Program-made: the position numbers and the translations under genes
Shown here: positions 44,113 through 53,301 of the stretch, piece after piece
Layout: each line of letters begins with the position of its first letter
Position numbering within the stretch: the stretch's first letter is position 1
Notes under the pieces: generated by a model
The model's database searches: none
What the model saw: only the letters and a program-made list of their open reading frames with translations
Told to the model about the DNA's origin: nothing
Assembly (NCBI RefSeq): GCF_039908645.1
Contig: NZ_CP150917.1
Span: forward strand, 1,894,501-1,958,500
DNA: 64,000 nt
From: Pseudomonas helvetica
GTDB taxonomy: Bacteria; Pseudomonadota; Gammaproteobacteria; Pseudomonadales; Pseudomonadaceae
Reading direction: 5' to 3'

Positions 44113-44288
44113 TGAGTTTTGCTTCATTCGGCGACTTCCTCGCCATGGGCCATCACGGTCTTTATGTCTGGTCGGCTTATGGCATCTGCCTGGCGGTACT
44201 GGCTCTCAACGTGGCTGCGCCGATCCTGGCCCGCAAGCGTTACCTGCAACAAGAGGCGCGCCGTCTGCGCCGGGAGAACAGCAAGTGA
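44112..44288 (+). CDS. ccmD: Small heme exporter subunit CcmD
   Basis: Membrane protein of 58 residues with one helix (about 18-38) and a basic C-terminal tail ([18 protein letters not shown]), needed to release holo-CcmE from CcmABC. The segment [16 protein letters not shown] is the family pattern. It overlaps ccmC by one base and ccmE by four (GTGA). Confidence 0.92.
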   Translation: MSFASFGDFLAMGHHGLYVWSAYGICLAVLALNVAAPILARKRYLQQEARRLRRENSK

Positions 44289-44740
44289 ATCCGCTGCGTA
44301 AAAAGCGTCTTATCATTATTCTCGCGATCCTGGTCGGTGTCGGCGCAGCTGTCGGCCTGGCCCTCAGTGCCCTTCAGCAGAACATCAACCTCTTTTACAC
44401 ACCGACCCAAATCGCCAATGGCGAAGCCCCGCAAGACACGCGCATTCGTGCTGGCGGCATGGTCGAGAAGGGCTCGCTGCAACGCTCCGGCGATTCGCTG
44501 GACGTGAAATTCATCGTCACCGACTTCAATAAATCCGTGACCATCACCTACCGCGGCATCCTCCCGGACCTGTTCCGTGAAGGGCAGGGCATCGTTGCGC
44601 TGGGCAAACTGAATGCAGACGGCGTGGTGGTGGCTGACGAAGTGCTGGCCAAGCACGACGAGAAATACATGCCGCCAGAAGTGACCAAGGCGCTCAAAGA
44701 CAGTGGTCAATCCGCTCCAACACCCGCGAAGGAGGGTTGA
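44285..44740 (+). CDS. ccmE: Periplasmic heme chaperone CcmE
   Basis: Membrane-anchored heme chaperone of 151 residues. An N-terminal anchor (about 8-30) precedes the OB-fold domain. His 124 in [10 protein letters not shown] is the residue that covalently binds heme, and Tyr 128 is the conserved axial ligand. GTG 44285 overlaps the ccmD stop and gives MNPLRKKRL; the frame is open upstream only through ccmC/ccmD sequence. A GGAGGG site for ccmF lies at its end. Confidence 0.95.
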   Translation: MNPLRKKRLIIILAILVGVGAAVGLALSALQQNINLFYTPTQIANGEAPQDTRIRAGGMVEKGSLQRSGDSLDVKFIVTDFNKSVTITYRGILPDLFREGQGIVALGKLNADGVVVADEVLAKHDEKYMPPEVTKALKDSGQSAPTPAKEG

Positions 44741-44743
44741 TCC

Positions 44744-46732
44744 ATGACCTCAGGCATCTTCATTCCCGAGTTGGGCCATCTGGCGATGATTCTCGCCCTG
44801 TGCTTTGCCATCGTTCAGGCCACCGTGCCGTTGCTCGGTGCCTGGCGCGGTGACCGCATGTGGATGGGCCTGGCCCAGCCAGCGGCCTGGGGCCAGTTCA
44901 CTTTTCTGCTGTTCGCCTTCGGCTGCCTGACCTACGCCTTCATGACCGATGACTTCTCGGTGGGGTATGTCGCCAACAACTCCAACAGCGCCTTGCCGTG
45001 GTACTACAAATTCAGCGCGGTATGGGGCGCCCACGAAGGTTCCTTGCTGCTCTGGGCGTTGATTCTCGGCGGCTGGACCTTCGCCGTGTCGATCTTCTCC
45101 CGGCAGTTGCCGCAGGTCATGCTGGCTCGCGTGCTGGCGGTGATGGGCATGATCAGCACCGGGTTCCTGCTGTTTCTGATTCTCACCTCGAACCCGTTCG
45201 CACGGGTTCTGCCGCAGATTCCCACTGACGGTCATGACCTCAACCCGTTGCTGCAAGACATTGGCCTGATCGTTCACCCGCCGATGCTCTACATGGGTTA
45301 TGTCGGTTTCTCGGTGGCCTTCGCCTTCGCGATTGCTGCCTTGCTCGGCGGGCGTCTGGATGCGGCGTGGGCCCGTTGGTCGCGGCCCTGGACCATCGTC
45401 GCCTGGGCGTTCCTCGGTATCGGCATCACCCTCGGCTCCTGGTGGGCCTACTACGAACTCGGCTGGGGCGGCTGGTGGTTCTGGGACCCGGTGGAAAACG
45501 CCTCGTTCATGCCTTGGCTGGTCGGTACGGCGCTGATTCACTCGTTGGCCGTGACTGAAAAACGCGGCGTGTTCAAAAGCTGGACCGTGTTGCTGGCCAT
45601 TGCCGCGTTCTCGCTGAGCCTGCTGGGAACCTTCCTGGTGCGTTCCGGTGTACTGACCTCGGTGCACGCGTTTGCCTCGGACCCCGCGCGGGGTGTGTTC
45701 ATCCTGATCTTCCTGCTGTTTGTGGTCGGCGGTTCGCTGACGCTGTTTGCCCTGCGTGCGCCAGTGGTCAAGAGCCACGTCGGCTTCAACCTGTGGTCGC
45801 GTGAAACCCTGCTGCTGGGCAACAACCTGGTGCTGGTGGTCGCGGCTTCGATGATTCTGCTCGGCACCTTGTACCCGCTGGTGCTCGATGCCCTGAGCGG
45901 CGCCAAGATGTCGGTCGGCCCGCCGTATTTCAACGCGTTGTTCATTCCGTTGATGGCGTTGCTGATGGTGGTGATGGCCGTCGGTGTGCTGGTGCGCTGG
46001 AAAGACACCCCGGTGAAATGGCTGATGAATATGCTGACCCCGGTGTTGCTCGGTAGCGCTGCTTTGGCGGTCGTCGCCGGGATCGCTTATGGCGACTTCA
46101 ACTGGGCCGTGCTGGCGACCTTCATGCTCGCGGCCTGGGTGTTGCTGGCCGGTGTGCGTGACATTTTCGACAAGACCCGCAACAAAGGCCTGATCAAAGG
46201 CCTGTCGAGCCTGACCCGCAGCTATTGGGGCATGCAGGTTGCGCACCTCGGTATCGCCGTGTGCGCCTTGGGCGTGGTGCTTTCAAGCCAGAACAGCGCC
46301 GAGCGCGATCTGCGCCTGGCACCGGGCGAGTCGATGGACCTTGCCGGTTATCACTTCATTTTTGAGGGCGCCAAGCACTTCGAAGGACCGAACTTCACCT
46401 CCGACAAAGGCACCATTCGGGTGATCCGTTCGGGCAAGGAAGTCGCGGTGCTGCACCCGGAAAAACGTCTGTACACCGTGCAGAACTCAATGATGACCGA
46501 AGCCGGCATCGACGCCGGTTTCACCCGCGACCTGTACGTGGCGCTCGGTGAGCCGCTGGAGAATGGCGCCTGGGCCGTGCGCGTGCACGTCAAGCCGTTC
46601 GTGCGCTGGATCTGGTTCGGCGGTTTGCTGACAGGTTTCGGTGGGTTGCTGGCGGCGCTGGATCGTCGTTATCGGGTCAAGGTGAAAAGTCGCGTGCGTG
46701 AAGCGCTGGGCATGACGGGAGCCACTGCATGA
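44744..46732 (+). CDS. ccmF: Cytochrome c heme lyase subunit CcmF
   Basis: Large membrane protein of 662 residues, with about 13-15 helices, that attaches heme from CcmE to apocytochrome c together with CcmH and CcmI. The WWD signature WGGWWFWDPVENASFMPWL (about 243-261) and the flanking conserved His residues are present. The C-terminal periplasmic domain (about 510-610) is followed by a last helix. The end overlaps ccmG by four bases. Confidence 0.96.
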   Translation: MTSGIFIPELGHLAMILALCFAIVQATVPLLGAWRGDRMWMGLAQPAAWGQFTFLLFAFGCLTYAFMTDDFSVGYVANNSNSALPWYYKFSAVWGAHEGSLLLWALILGGWTFAVSIFSRQLPQVMLARVLAVMGMISTGFLLFLILTSNPFARVLPQIPTDGHDLNPLLQDIGLIVHPPMLYMGYVGFSVAFAFAIAALLGGRLDAAWARWSRPWTIVAWAFLGIGITLGSWWAYYELGWGGWWFWDPVENASFMPWLVGTALIHSLAVTEKRGVFKSWTVLLAIAAFSLSLLGTFLVRSGVLTSVHAFASDPARGVFILIFLLFVVGGSLTLFALRAPVVKSHVGFNLWSRETLLLGNNLVLVVAASMILLGTLYPLVLDALSGAKMSVGPPYFNALFIPLMALLMVVMAVGVLVRWKDTPVKWLMNMLTPVLLGSAALAVVAGIAYGDFNWAVLATFMLAAWVLLAGVRDIFDKTRNKGLIKGLSSLTRSYWGMQVAHLGIAVCALGVVLSSQNSAERDLRLAPGESMDLAGYHFIFEGAKHFEGPNFTSDKGTIRVIRSGKEVAVLHPEKRLYTVQNSMMTEAGIDAGFTRDLYVALGEPLENGAWAVRVHVKPFVRWIWFGGLLTGFGGLLAALDRRYRVKVKSRVREALGMTGATA

Positions 46733-47265
46733 GACGTTGGTTAATGGTGTTGCCACTGGCGCTGTTTCTGCTGGTGGCGGTGTTTCTTTACCGGGGGCTC
46801 TACCTGGACCCGGCCGAGCTGCCCTCGGCGATGATTGGCAAGCCGTTCCCCGAGTTTTCCCTGCCGACCGTGCAAGGCGACAAGACCTTGACCCGCGCTG
46901 ATCTGCTGGGCAAACCGGCCCTGGTCAACGTCTGGGGCACTTGGTGCATTTCCTGCCGGGTCGAGCATCCGGTGCTGAACAAACTGGCCCAGCAGGGTGT
47001 GGTGATTTATGGCGTCAACTACAAGGACATCAACACCGATGCCTTGAAGTGGCTGGTCGAGTTCCACAATCCGTACCTGCTGGACATCCGTGACGAGGCG
47101 GGCTCCCTGGGCTTGAATCTCGGCGTTTACGGCGCTCCCGAAACCTTCTTCATCGACGCCAAAGGCATCATCCGCGACAAATACGTCGGGGTGATCGACG
47201 AAGTGGTCTGGCGCGAAAAACTGGCGGCCAAGTATCAGGCGCTGGTCGATGAGGCCAAACCATGA
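46729..47265 (+). CDS. ccmG: Thiol:disulfide oxidoreductase CcmG (DsbE)
   Basis: Membrane-tethered periplasmic thioredoxin of 178 residues that reduces apocytochrome c cysteines before heme attachment. An N-terminal anchor (about 5-22) is followed by the thioredoxin fold with active-site WCISC (C73 and C76), the acidic GVNYKD segment and the cis-Pro loop YGAPETFF. It overlaps ccmF and ccmH by four bases each. Confidence 0.95.
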   Translation: MRRWLMVLPLALFLLVAVFLYRGLYLDPAELPSAMIGKPFPEFSLPTVQGDKTLTRADLLGKPALVNVWGTWCISCRVEHPVLNKLAQQGVVIYGVNYKDINTDALKWLVEFHNPYLLDIRDEAGSLGLNLGVYGAPETFFIDAKGIIRDKYVGVIDEVVWREKLAAKYQALVDEAKP

Positions 47266-47735
47266 AGCGCTGGATTGCTGCCGCCGTACTCGGCCTGAGT
47301 ATCGCCGGAGTCGCTCACGCGGCCATCGACACTTACGTGTTCGCCAATGACGCCGAGCGCGAGCGTTTTCACGAACTGACCAAAGAACTGCGTTGCCCCA
47401 AGTGCCAGAATCAGGACATTGCCGATTCCAATGCACCGATCGCCGCTGACCTGCGCAAAGAGATTTTCCGCATGCTCGGCGAGGGCAAGGACAACCAGCA
47501 GATCATCGACTTCATGGTCGACCGCTATGGCGACTTCGTGCGCTACAAGCCAGCCCTGAACAGCAAGACCGCGCTGCTGTGGTTTGGCCCGGCCGGGTTG
47601 TTGCTCGGTGGCGTGCTGGTGATCGCCGTAATCGTCCGTCGCCGTCGTGCCGAGCGCACGGCAGGTACCGACACGCTTTCTGTTGATGAGCGCAAGCGCC
47701 TCGACCAACTGTTGGATAACACCAAGAATGATTGA
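47262..47735 (+). CDS. ccmH: Cytochrome c maturation protein CcmH
   Basis: Periplasmic, membrane-anchored protein of 157 residues (CcmH/CycL type) that works with CcmF and CcmG in thiol handling of apocytochrome c. A signal peptide (about 1-20) precedes the three-helix domain with RCPKCQNQ (C45, C48). A membrane helix follows at about 105-125. The end overlaps ccmI by eight bases. Confidence 0.95.
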   Translation: MKRWIAAAVLGLSIAGVAHAAIDTYVFANDAERERFHELTKELRCPKCQNQDIADSNAPIAADLRKEIFRMLGEGKDNQQIIDFMVDRYGDFVRYKPALNSKTALLWFGPAGLLLGGVLVIAVIVRRRRAERTAGTDTLSVDERKRLDQLLDNTKND

Positions 47736-48936
47736 TTTCTGGCTCGCTGCAGGTCTGCTTCTACTGGTTGCCCTGAGTTTTTTGTTGATCCCTGTTCTGC
47801 GTGGCCGTCGGGCCCAGCGTGAAGAGGATCGTACCGCGCTGAACGTGGCGCTTTACCAGGAACGCGTGGCTGAGTTGCAGGCTCAACAGGCCGAAGGCGT
47901 GCTTGATGCGACGCAAATGAGCGCCGGGCGTGACGAAGCCGCTCGTGAACTGCTGGCGGATACCGAAGGCGTCGACACGGGCCGGGTTTCCCGTCTGGGC
48001 AAGCCGTTGCCAGTGCTGGCAGCGATTCTGGTGCCGGTGTTGGGCCTGGGGCTGTACCTGCATTTCGGCGCCAGCGACAAGGTCGAACTGACCCGCGAAT
48101 TTGCCCAGGCACCGCAATCGATGGAAGAGATGACCCGTCGTCTCGAACGCGCTGTGGCGGCTCAACCGGATTCGGCCGAAGGCCTGTATTTCCTGGGTCG
48201 TACCTACATGGCTCAGGACCGTCCTGGCGACGCTGCGAAGATCTTCGAGCGCACCGTGGCATTGGCTGGCCGTCAGCCTGAATTGCTCGGCCAGTGGGCC
48301 CAGGCGCAGTACTTTGCCGACAACAAAAAGTGGTCGGAGAAGATCCAGGCGTTGACCGACGAAGCACTCAAGGCCGATCCTAAAGAAGTCACCAGCCTTG
48401 GACTGTTGGGCATCGCGGCTTTCGAAGGCGAGCGTTATCAGGAGGCCATCGACTACTGGGGGCGTCTGTTGGCGCAACTGCCACCCGAAGATAACTCGCG
48501 CAGCGCGCTGGAAGGTGGCATTGCCCGGGCAACCGAAAAACTGCAAGCGAACGGCGCTACTGTCGCCAAGGCGCCAGTCGTAGCGGCCAAGCCGGCAGCG
48601 TTGCTGAAAGTGACGGTTGATCTGGCGGCGAACGTGAAAGCCAAGGTACAGCCAGGTGACAGCGTGTTCATCTTCGCTCGCGCAACCTCGGGGCCTCCGG
48701 CACCATTGGCAGCCAAGCGCCTGACCGTTGCCGATCTGCCAGCGACCGTCGAACTGGGCGATGCCGACGCAATGATGCCGCAATTGAAACTGTCGAACTT
48801 TCCTGAAGTCCAACTGGTCGCGCGCGTATCCCGTGCCGGCCAGCCGACTGCTGGCGAGTGGGTCGGTCGCAGCGAGCCTTTGGCCAGCAGCACTACCGCG
48901 CCGCAACAATTGACCATCGACAGCCCAGACAAATAA
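47728..48936 (+). CDS. ccmI: Cytochrome c maturation protein CcmI (CycH)
   Basis: Apocytochrome c chaperone of 402 residues. Two membrane helices (about 2-22 and 93-112) flank a basic cytoplasmic loop; TPR repeats follow at about 130-270, and a C-terminal beta-rich domain (about 295-400) binds the apocytochrome tail. ATG 47728 is the natural start inside the ccmH end; the same frame is open earlier in ccmH without a ribosome site. It ends the ccm operon, and a lipoprotein gene follows after 13 bases. Confidence 0.93.
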   Translation: MIDFWLAAGLLLLVALSFLLIPVLRGRRAQREEDRTALNVALYQERVAELQAQQAEGVLDATQMSAGRDEAARELLADTEGVDTGRVSRLGKPLPVLAAILVPVLGLGLYLHFGASDKVELTREFAQAPQSMEEMTRRLERAVAAQPDSAEGLYFLGRTYMAQDRPGDAAKIFERTVALAGRQPELLGQWAQAQYFADNKKWSEKIQALTDEALKADPKEVTSLGLLGIAAFEGERYQEAIDYWGRLLAQLPPEDNSRSALEGGIARATEKLQANGATVAKAPVVAAKPAALLKVTVDLAANVKAKVQPGDSVFIFARATSGPPAPLAAKRLTVADLPATVELGDADAMMPQLKLSNFPEVQLVARVSRAGQPTAGEWVGRSEPLASSTTAPQQLTIDSPDK

Positions 48937-48949
48937 TCAGGAATCCGCT

Positions 48950-49351
48950 ATGACCGCCATCGCTCGTATCACCCTGCTCAGTCTTGTCTTGGGGTTAAGT
49001 GCATGTGCGGTCCAGCCACCGTCACATGAAGAGCGGTTGCCGCCCATTCCGTCATCGTACCCAGGCAGCAAACCGACGACCGCCCCTGGCAAACCGGTGA
49101 CCCCAAACAAGCCCGGCAAGCCACAGCCGCGCACCTCCGCAAGCTTCGCCCCACCACCGGGCGGCAACAGCCACTGGGATGCGAAACTCGGCGTCTACGT
49201 CCTCGACAACCAGACCGACACCTTCTACCGCCAGCGCACCTACTACCACTGGAACAATGGCTGGAGTCGTTCGATCAGCCCGAACGGGCCGTGGGAAGAG
49301 ATCGATATCCATGGCGTACCGCCAGGATTGGGCAAGCAATACAGTCAGTAA
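48950..49351 (+). CDS. Small proline-rich lipoprotein of unknown function
   Basis: Predicted lipoprotein of 133 residues: signal LLSLVLGLSAC with the lipid-modified Cys at 19. A Pro/Lys/Gly-rich linker follows (about 24-75) and then a compact aromatic domain (about 76-133: HWDAKLGVYVLDNQTDTFYR, YYHWNNGWSRS). The end of this domain resembles WxxWxx-type envelope lipoproteins of Pseudomonas, but I cannot name a family. It starts 13 bases after ccmI and ends at a strong terminator, so it may be the last gene of the ccm transcript. Confidence 0.8.
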   Translation: MTAIARITLLSLVLGLSACAVQPPSHEERLPPIPSSYPGSKPTTAPGKPVTPNKPGKPQPRTSASFAPPPGGNSHWDAKLGVYVLDNQTDTFYRQRTYYHWNNGWSRSISPNGPWEEIDIHGVPPGLGKQYSQ

Positions 49352-49353
49352 CG

Positions 49354-49381
49354 AAAACGGCGACCCAAGGGTCGCCGTTTT
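49354..49381 (+). terminator. Rho-independent terminator after the lipoprotein gene
   Basis: AAAACGGCGACCC-AA-GGGTCGCCGTTTT is a perfect 13-bp stem with T-run. It closes the ccm/lipoprotein transcript. Confidence 0.88.
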
Positions 49382-49447
49382 GCATTGTGCGCCAGGCGTG
49401 GCGTGAAGGTTGAAACTGGCACGAATAGTGACTACTCATTGACTGAC

Positions 49448-49462
49448 GATTGTTGAACAATC
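49448..49462 (+). promoter_or_regulatory. FadR-type GntR operator before gntR
   Basis: GATTGTTGAACAATC is a perfect palindrome whose core TTGTTGAACAA fits the FadR-subfamily consensus TNGTNNNACNA exactly. It lies directly before the ribosome site of the GntR gene, suggesting autoregulation. Confidence 0.65.
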
Positions 49463-49476
49463 CTGAGGCGATGAGT

Positions 49477-50130
49477 ATGAGTAGCGGACTGTCCCTGGCT
49501 GACCACATCACACTGGAGTTGCGCGCCGACATCATTGGCGGTCGCTTGCTGCCGGGGCGGGCGTTGGTGGAAGGCGATCTGGTGATTGCCTATAACGCCT
49601 CGCGCAATACCATCCGCGAAGCGCTGCACCGCTTGGGGCAGGAGGGCCTGACCCTTTATGTCCGAAATAAAGGCGTGATGGTTCGCCAGCTCGGCGCCGA
49701 TCAGCTGCGCGACCTGTTTCAGGTCCGGCGCACGCTGGAGCTACAGGCCATCAGCGCCAGCCGACCGCTGCGCGAATACCAATCCGATCACATGCTCGAC
49801 GCCATTGAAACCGCGCAGTTGGCCCGCGAGCGTGAAGACTGGCGGGCTGTCGGCACCCACAGCCTGCGTTTTCATCAACATATTGTCGGTTTGTTACGCA
49901 GCCCGCTGTTCGATGAATTCTTTACCAATGTCGTTGCGCAACTGCGCCTGGTGTTCAGTGCGGCGCCTGACGAGTCCCGCTTCCAGGCGCCCTGGCTTGA
50001 GCGCGACCGGCGCATTCACGACTTGCTGGTCGAAGGTGACAAGCCCGGCGCTTACGACGCCTTGAGCGACTATCTCGACGATTCCGAACAGCAATTGCTT
50101 GAGTTGTTCAACCATCCTTCCCGTCATTGA
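49477..50130 (+). CDS. GntR/FCD family transcriptional regulator
   Basis: Repressor-type regulator of 217 residues. The N-terminal winged helix (about 8-75: LRADIIGGRLLPGRALVEGD, ASRNTIREALHRLGQEGL) is followed by a C-terminal FCD ligand domain (about 85-215) with conserved His positions (HSLRFHQHIVGL). ATG 49477 is chosen because GAGG then lies 8 bases upstream; ATG 49471 is possible. The DUF1989 gene follows after 15 bases, so the regulator probably controls it in response to its substrate. Confidence 0.9.
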   Translation: MSSGLSLADHITLELRADIIGGRLLPGRALVEGDLVIAYNASRNTIREALHRLGQEGLTLYVRNKGVMVRQLGADQLRDLFQVRRTLELQAISASRPLREYQSDHMLDAIETAQLAREREDWRAVGTHSLRFHQHIVGLLRSPLFDEFFTNVVAQLRLVFSAAPDESRFQAPWLERDRRIHDLLVEGDKPGAYDALSDYLDDSEQQLLELFNHPSRH

Positions 50131-50145
50131 TCGAGGACTCATGCC

Positions 50146-50997
50146 ATGTACAAAGACTATCCCGCGGCTTATCAGGTCAGTAAGGGCTCGGCGTTACAGG
50201 TCGATAAAGCCTTCTACGAGCGGATCCGCGATACACCGGCCGCGCGCACGCTGATCGAGCAATTCGAAGTGCCGATCCGCACCGGACGCGCCTGGCACGT
50301 GCCGGCGGGGCATGTGTTCCGTGTGACCACACCCGTGGGCCCGCAAGTCGGGGACTTCAACGTCTGGAATGCCAACGACCCGCGCGAACGGCTGTGGGCT
50401 GCGCGGACCCGGCAATTGCAGGGCGCTCACGTCAGCACCCATGACCGGCTCTGGTCGAACCTGCCCTTTCTGCGGCCGCTGGTGACCATCACTGACGACA
50501 GCCTGGCCAACTATGGCATCGACGAACACGGCGGACGTTTGCACGATCTGCTGGGCACGCGCTGCGATCCCTATGTGAACAAAATGCTCACCGGCGAGGA
50601 TTTCCATCACCACTGCCATTCGAACCTGACCCGCGCCGTGTTACCTCACGGTCTGACCGAGTTCGACGTGCATGACGTGCTGAACATCTTTCAGTGCACG
50701 GGGCTCAACCACGACGACATGTACTTCATGAAGGCCTGCCCGGCGCAGAAGGGCGACTACCTGGAGTTCTTCGCCGAGATCGATCTGCTGTGTGCATTGT
50801 CGACCTGCCCGGGGGGCGATTTGTCGCTGCCGATGTGGGGGCCGAATGCGCAGGATCCGTTAAGTGTCTGCCGGCCGCTGGGCGTGGAAATCTATCGTTT
50901 GGAGGAGACGTTGCTCAAAGGCTGGAGCCAGCCTGAGCGGGCCGCGTACAAGGGGCTGCACGGCTTGCATATTGCCAAAGCCGAGTGGGAGAAATAG
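50146..50997 (+). CDS. DUF1989 (urea carboxylase-associated) family protein
   Basis: Cytosolic protein of 283 residues of the DUF1989 family. Signatures include GDFNVWN (69-75), HVSTHDRLWSNL (95-106), the His/Cys cluster HHHCHSN (154-160) and TCPGGD (220-225), which look like metal or active-site elements. Known relatives include subunits of carboxyguanidine deiminase in guanidine-degrading operons; this one stands alone, without urea or guanidine carboxylase genes. It lies between a GntR regulator and, convergently, an ethanolamine-type permease, so it may act on a small imported amine. That is inference. Confidence 0.82.
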   Translation: MYKDYPAAYQVSKGSALQVDKAFYERIRDTPAARTLIEQFEVPIRTGRAWHVPAGHVFRVTTPVGPQVGDFNVWNANDPRERLWAARTRQLQGAHVSTHDRLWSNLPFLRPLVTITDDSLANYGIDEHGGRLHDLLGTRCDPYVNKMLTGEDFHHHCHSNLTRAVLPHGLTEFDVHDVLNIFQCTGLNHDDMYFMKACPAQKGDYLEFFAEIDLLCALSTCPGGDLSLPMWGPNAQDPLSVCRPLGVEIYRLEETLLKGWSQPERAAYKGLHGLHIAKAEWEK

Positions 50998-51007
50998 AGA
51001 AGTTTTT

Positions 51008-51139
51008 GTGGCGAGGGAGCTTGCTCCCGCTCGACCGCGCAGCGGGCGCCATTCCAGTGTAAGCGCTACATCTTAAGAAAATGTGCGAGGGACTCCTGGG
51101 GCCGCTTCGCGGCCCAGCGGGAGCAAGCTCCCTCGCCAC
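51008..51139. repeat. REPIN (GTGGCGAGGGAGCTTGCTCC family)
   Basis: The left arm GTGGCGAGGGAGCTTGCTCC starts at 51008 and the complementary right arm ends at 51139. It lies between the convergent DUF1989 and DUF2897 genes, where it may also serve as a transcription boundary. Confidence 0.85.
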
Positions 51140-51147
51140 CGTTCAGA

Positions 51148-51315
51148 TCAACGATCTTGCGCATCCTTGGCGTCTGCTTCGGCGTTGCGCTCAGCGACGC
51201 GTTTACGTTGCTCGTCGGTCAATTCCACTTTATTCGCGGTGTCGCGCAGCATCATCAAGCCACCGACGATCGATCCGATAGCAACCACCAGAATCAACCA
51301 GGCATACCAGGGCAT
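51148..51315 (-). CDS. DUF2897 family small membrane protein
   Basis: Protein of 55 residues on the minus strand: one membrane helix (about 3-22, WYAWLILVVAIGSIVGGLMM) and a charged tail (LTDEQRKRVAERNAEADAKD). Size and pattern match DUF2897, of unknown function. AAGGAG with 7-base spacing precedes ATG 51315, which excludes the longer upstream frame. It is oriented like the permease gene but 124 bases away. Confidence 0.78.
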   Translation of the reverse strand: MPWYAWLILVVAIGSIVGGLMMLRDTANKVELTDEQRKRVAERNAEADAKDAQDR

Positions 51316-51439
51316 AGGTGTTCTCCTTAAGGGCAGGTGTTGGCGCGAATGGTTTCGCGTCAACGCCGTGCCTATCCATTTTGAGTCACGGCGTTTCTCT
51401 ATGGTTCCATTCTAGGCCTGTTCTGCCTGGGGCACCTCA

Positions 51440-52804
51440 TCAAAGACCGGTCAGCATCGCATCCGCTGGTGCATCGGCACGCAATTGCGCTGTCCGCAGG
51501 AAGTAGACAAAACCGACCGCCATGAAGCCGAGGAAGATCGCCCCGATCAGCGCGTTGAACCAGGCCATTGCTACCAGGCAGACCACTGCCAATGCCAGGG
51601 CAGTCGCCGGTACCAGTGGGTAGCCGGGCGCACGGAAAGTCCGTTCCAGATTCGGTTCGGTTTTACGCAGTTTGAACAGACTGAGCATGCTCATGATGTA
51701 CATCACGATAGCGCCGAATACCGCCATGGTGATCATCGCGGCGGTCAGGGTCATGCCGCCGAGGTTGATCAGCCCGTCGCTGTAAATGGCCGCGATGCCG
51801 ATCAGGCCGCCTGCGATGATTGCCCGGTGCGGCGTCTGGAAGCGTGACAGCTTGGCCAGGTAGGCCGGCAGGTATCCGGCGCGGGCGAGGGCGAAGAACT
51901 GTCGCGAATAGCCAAGGATGATCCCGTGGAAGCTCGCCACCAGCCCGAACAGACCAATCCACACCAGCATGTGCAGCCAGCCGGAGCTTTCACCGACCAC
52001 GGCTTTCATCGCTTGCGGCAACGGGTCGTTGATGTTCGCCAGGGTCCGCCAGTCACCCACGCCGCCAGCAAAGAACATCACGCCCATGGCCAGCAATACC
52101 AGGGTCAGAATGCCGCTGATGTAGGCCTTGGGAATCGTCCGTTTCGGGTCCTTGGCTTCTTCGGCGGCCATGGCCGCACCTTCGATGGCGAGGAAGAACC
52201 AGATAGCGAAGGGAATTGCCGCGAACATCCCGGCGATGGCCGGTGCGCCGAACGCATCGGCGCCGGCCCAACCATTGAGCGCGAAGTTGCTGAAGCTGAA
52301 CGCCGGGGCGACCACGCCCATGAAGACCAGCAACTCGATGACTGCCAGCACACACACCACCAGTTCGAAGGTTGCCGCCAGTTTTACGCCGAGGATGTTC
52401 AGGCCCATGAATACGATGTAGGCGCCGACCGCTGCATGTTTCGGGTCGAGGGCGGGGAACTGCACGTTGAGATAAGCGCCAATGGCCAGGGCAATGGCCG
52501 GAGGTGCGAAGACGAACTCGATCAACGTCGCCAGGCCGGCGATCAGTCCGCCTTTTTCACCAAAGGCGCGGCGACTGTAGGCGAAAGGGCCGCCGGCGTG
52601 CGGGATCGCCGTAGTCAGTTCGGTGAAGCTGAAAATGAAGCAGGTGTACATGGTCGCGACCATGAGAGAGGTCACCAGAAAGCCGAGAGTCCCGGCTACG
52701 CCCCAGCCGTAACTCCAGCCAAAGTACTCGCCGGAAATCACCAGCCCGACCGCGATCCCCCATAAATGCAGGGTGCCCAACGTCGGTTTGAGTTGTGTGT
52801 TCAT
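51440..52804 (-). CDS. Amino acid/amine permease, ethanolamine transporter type
   Basis: APC-superfamily transporter of 454 residues with about 12 membrane helices. The N-terminal LHLWGIAVGLVISGEYFGWS (about 12-31) and AGGPFAYSRRAFGEKGG segments resemble the ethanolamine permease family. A GGGAG ribosome site supports ATG 52804 over the longer frame. eutBC, the usual partners for ethanolamine use, are absent from the window. The neighbouring DUF1989 and GntR genes converge on it, so the substrate could be another small amine. Confidence 0.85.
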   Translation of the reverse strand: MNTQLKPTLGTLHLWGIAVGLVISGEYFGWSYGWGVAGTLGFLVTSLMVATMYTCFIFSFTELTTAIPHAGGPFAYSRRAFGEKGGLIAGLATLIEFVFAPPAIALAIGAYLNVQFPALDPKHAAVGAYIVFMGLNILGVKLAATFELVVCVLAVIELLVFMGVVAPAFSFSNFALNGWAGADAFGAPAIAGMFAAIPFAIWFFLAIEGAAMAAEEAKDPKRTIPKAYISGILTLVLLAMGVMFFAGGVGDWRTLANINDPLPQAMKAVVGESSGWLHMLVWIGLFGLVASFHGIILGYSRQFFALARAGYLPAYLAKLSRFQTPHRAIIAGGLIGIAAIYSDGLINLGGMTLTAAMITMAVFGAIVMYIMSMLSLFKLRKTEPNLERTFRAPGYPLVPATALALAVVCLVAMAWFNALIGAIFLGFMAVGFVYFLRTAQLRADAPADAMLTGL

Positions 52805-52970
52805 GCGTTTCTCCCGCTGCGATTTGGAAAAGCCCGTGGAGGGCGTGTGCAGTGGGCGTGCCATGTCGATTTGTTAGGTCGTAAAGCGCAGAAAGCTGTC
52901 GTATCGAGGATGTTCGCTGCGGGATGTGCGCTTTTTGTGCGCCAGTTGAGGGCGGTGGTGATTCATATGA

Positions 52971-53044
52971 CGCCATCGCGGGCAAGCCACGCACCCACAA
53001 GGATTGTGTGAAACCTGTGGGAGCAAGGCTTGCCCGCGATGGGG
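52971..53044. repeat. REP inverted pair before kdp
   Basis: GCCATCGCGGGCAAGCC (from 52972) and the inverse GGCTTGCCCGCGATGG (to 53042) bracket the middle part ACGCACCCAC...CCTGTGGGAGC. Same family as 25150-25208. Confidence 0.75.
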
Positions 53045-53083
53045 CCGTTCCTGACACCACTGAAATCTGGCCTGTAACCCCCA

Positions 53084-53113
53084 CGTAAAGCCACTCTTTA
53101 CGCTTTCTTTATG
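53084..53113 (+). promoter_or_regulatory. KdpE-box-like repeats upstream of kdpF
   Basis: TTTACG (53097-53102), five bases, TTTATG (53108-53113) resembles the tandem TTTAYA-N5-TTTAYA site of KdpE in E. coli. An inverted repeat CGTAAAG-CCACT-CTTTACG (53084-53102) overlaps it. It lies about 90 bases before kdpF. Confidence 0.5.
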
Positions 53114-53203
53114 CCGCGCCCAACCCCTCGGTCTCGTTCCTTTACAGCCTTCCTGCGGACAATTGCGCCACACGCGGCAGTTGCCGTACGACGGAGAAAT
53201 TCC

Positions 53204-53293
53204 ATGAGTGTTCTGGACGGGGTGTCCCTGCTGTTGGCGGTGGGACTGTTCATTTATCTACTGGTTGCGCTGTTGCGCGCGGATCAGCACTAG
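53204..53293 (+). CDS. kdpF: Potassium-transporting ATPase small subunit KdpF
   Basis: Hydrophobic peptide of 29 residues with a single membrane helix (about 7-25, SLLLAVGLFIYLLVALLRAD), stabilising the Kdp complex. ACGGAG precedes the ATG, and kdpA starts 8 bases later. It is too short for most gene finders, but position and sequence are typical. Confidence 0.9.
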   Translation: MSVLDGVSLLLAVGLFIYLLVALLRADQH

Positions 53294-53301
53294 GAGCGGC
53301 T

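Noticed and set aside
49417..49432. TGGCACGAATAGTGAC before gntR as a sigma54 site
   Set aside because: The -24 half is perfect but the -12 half reads GA instead of GC.
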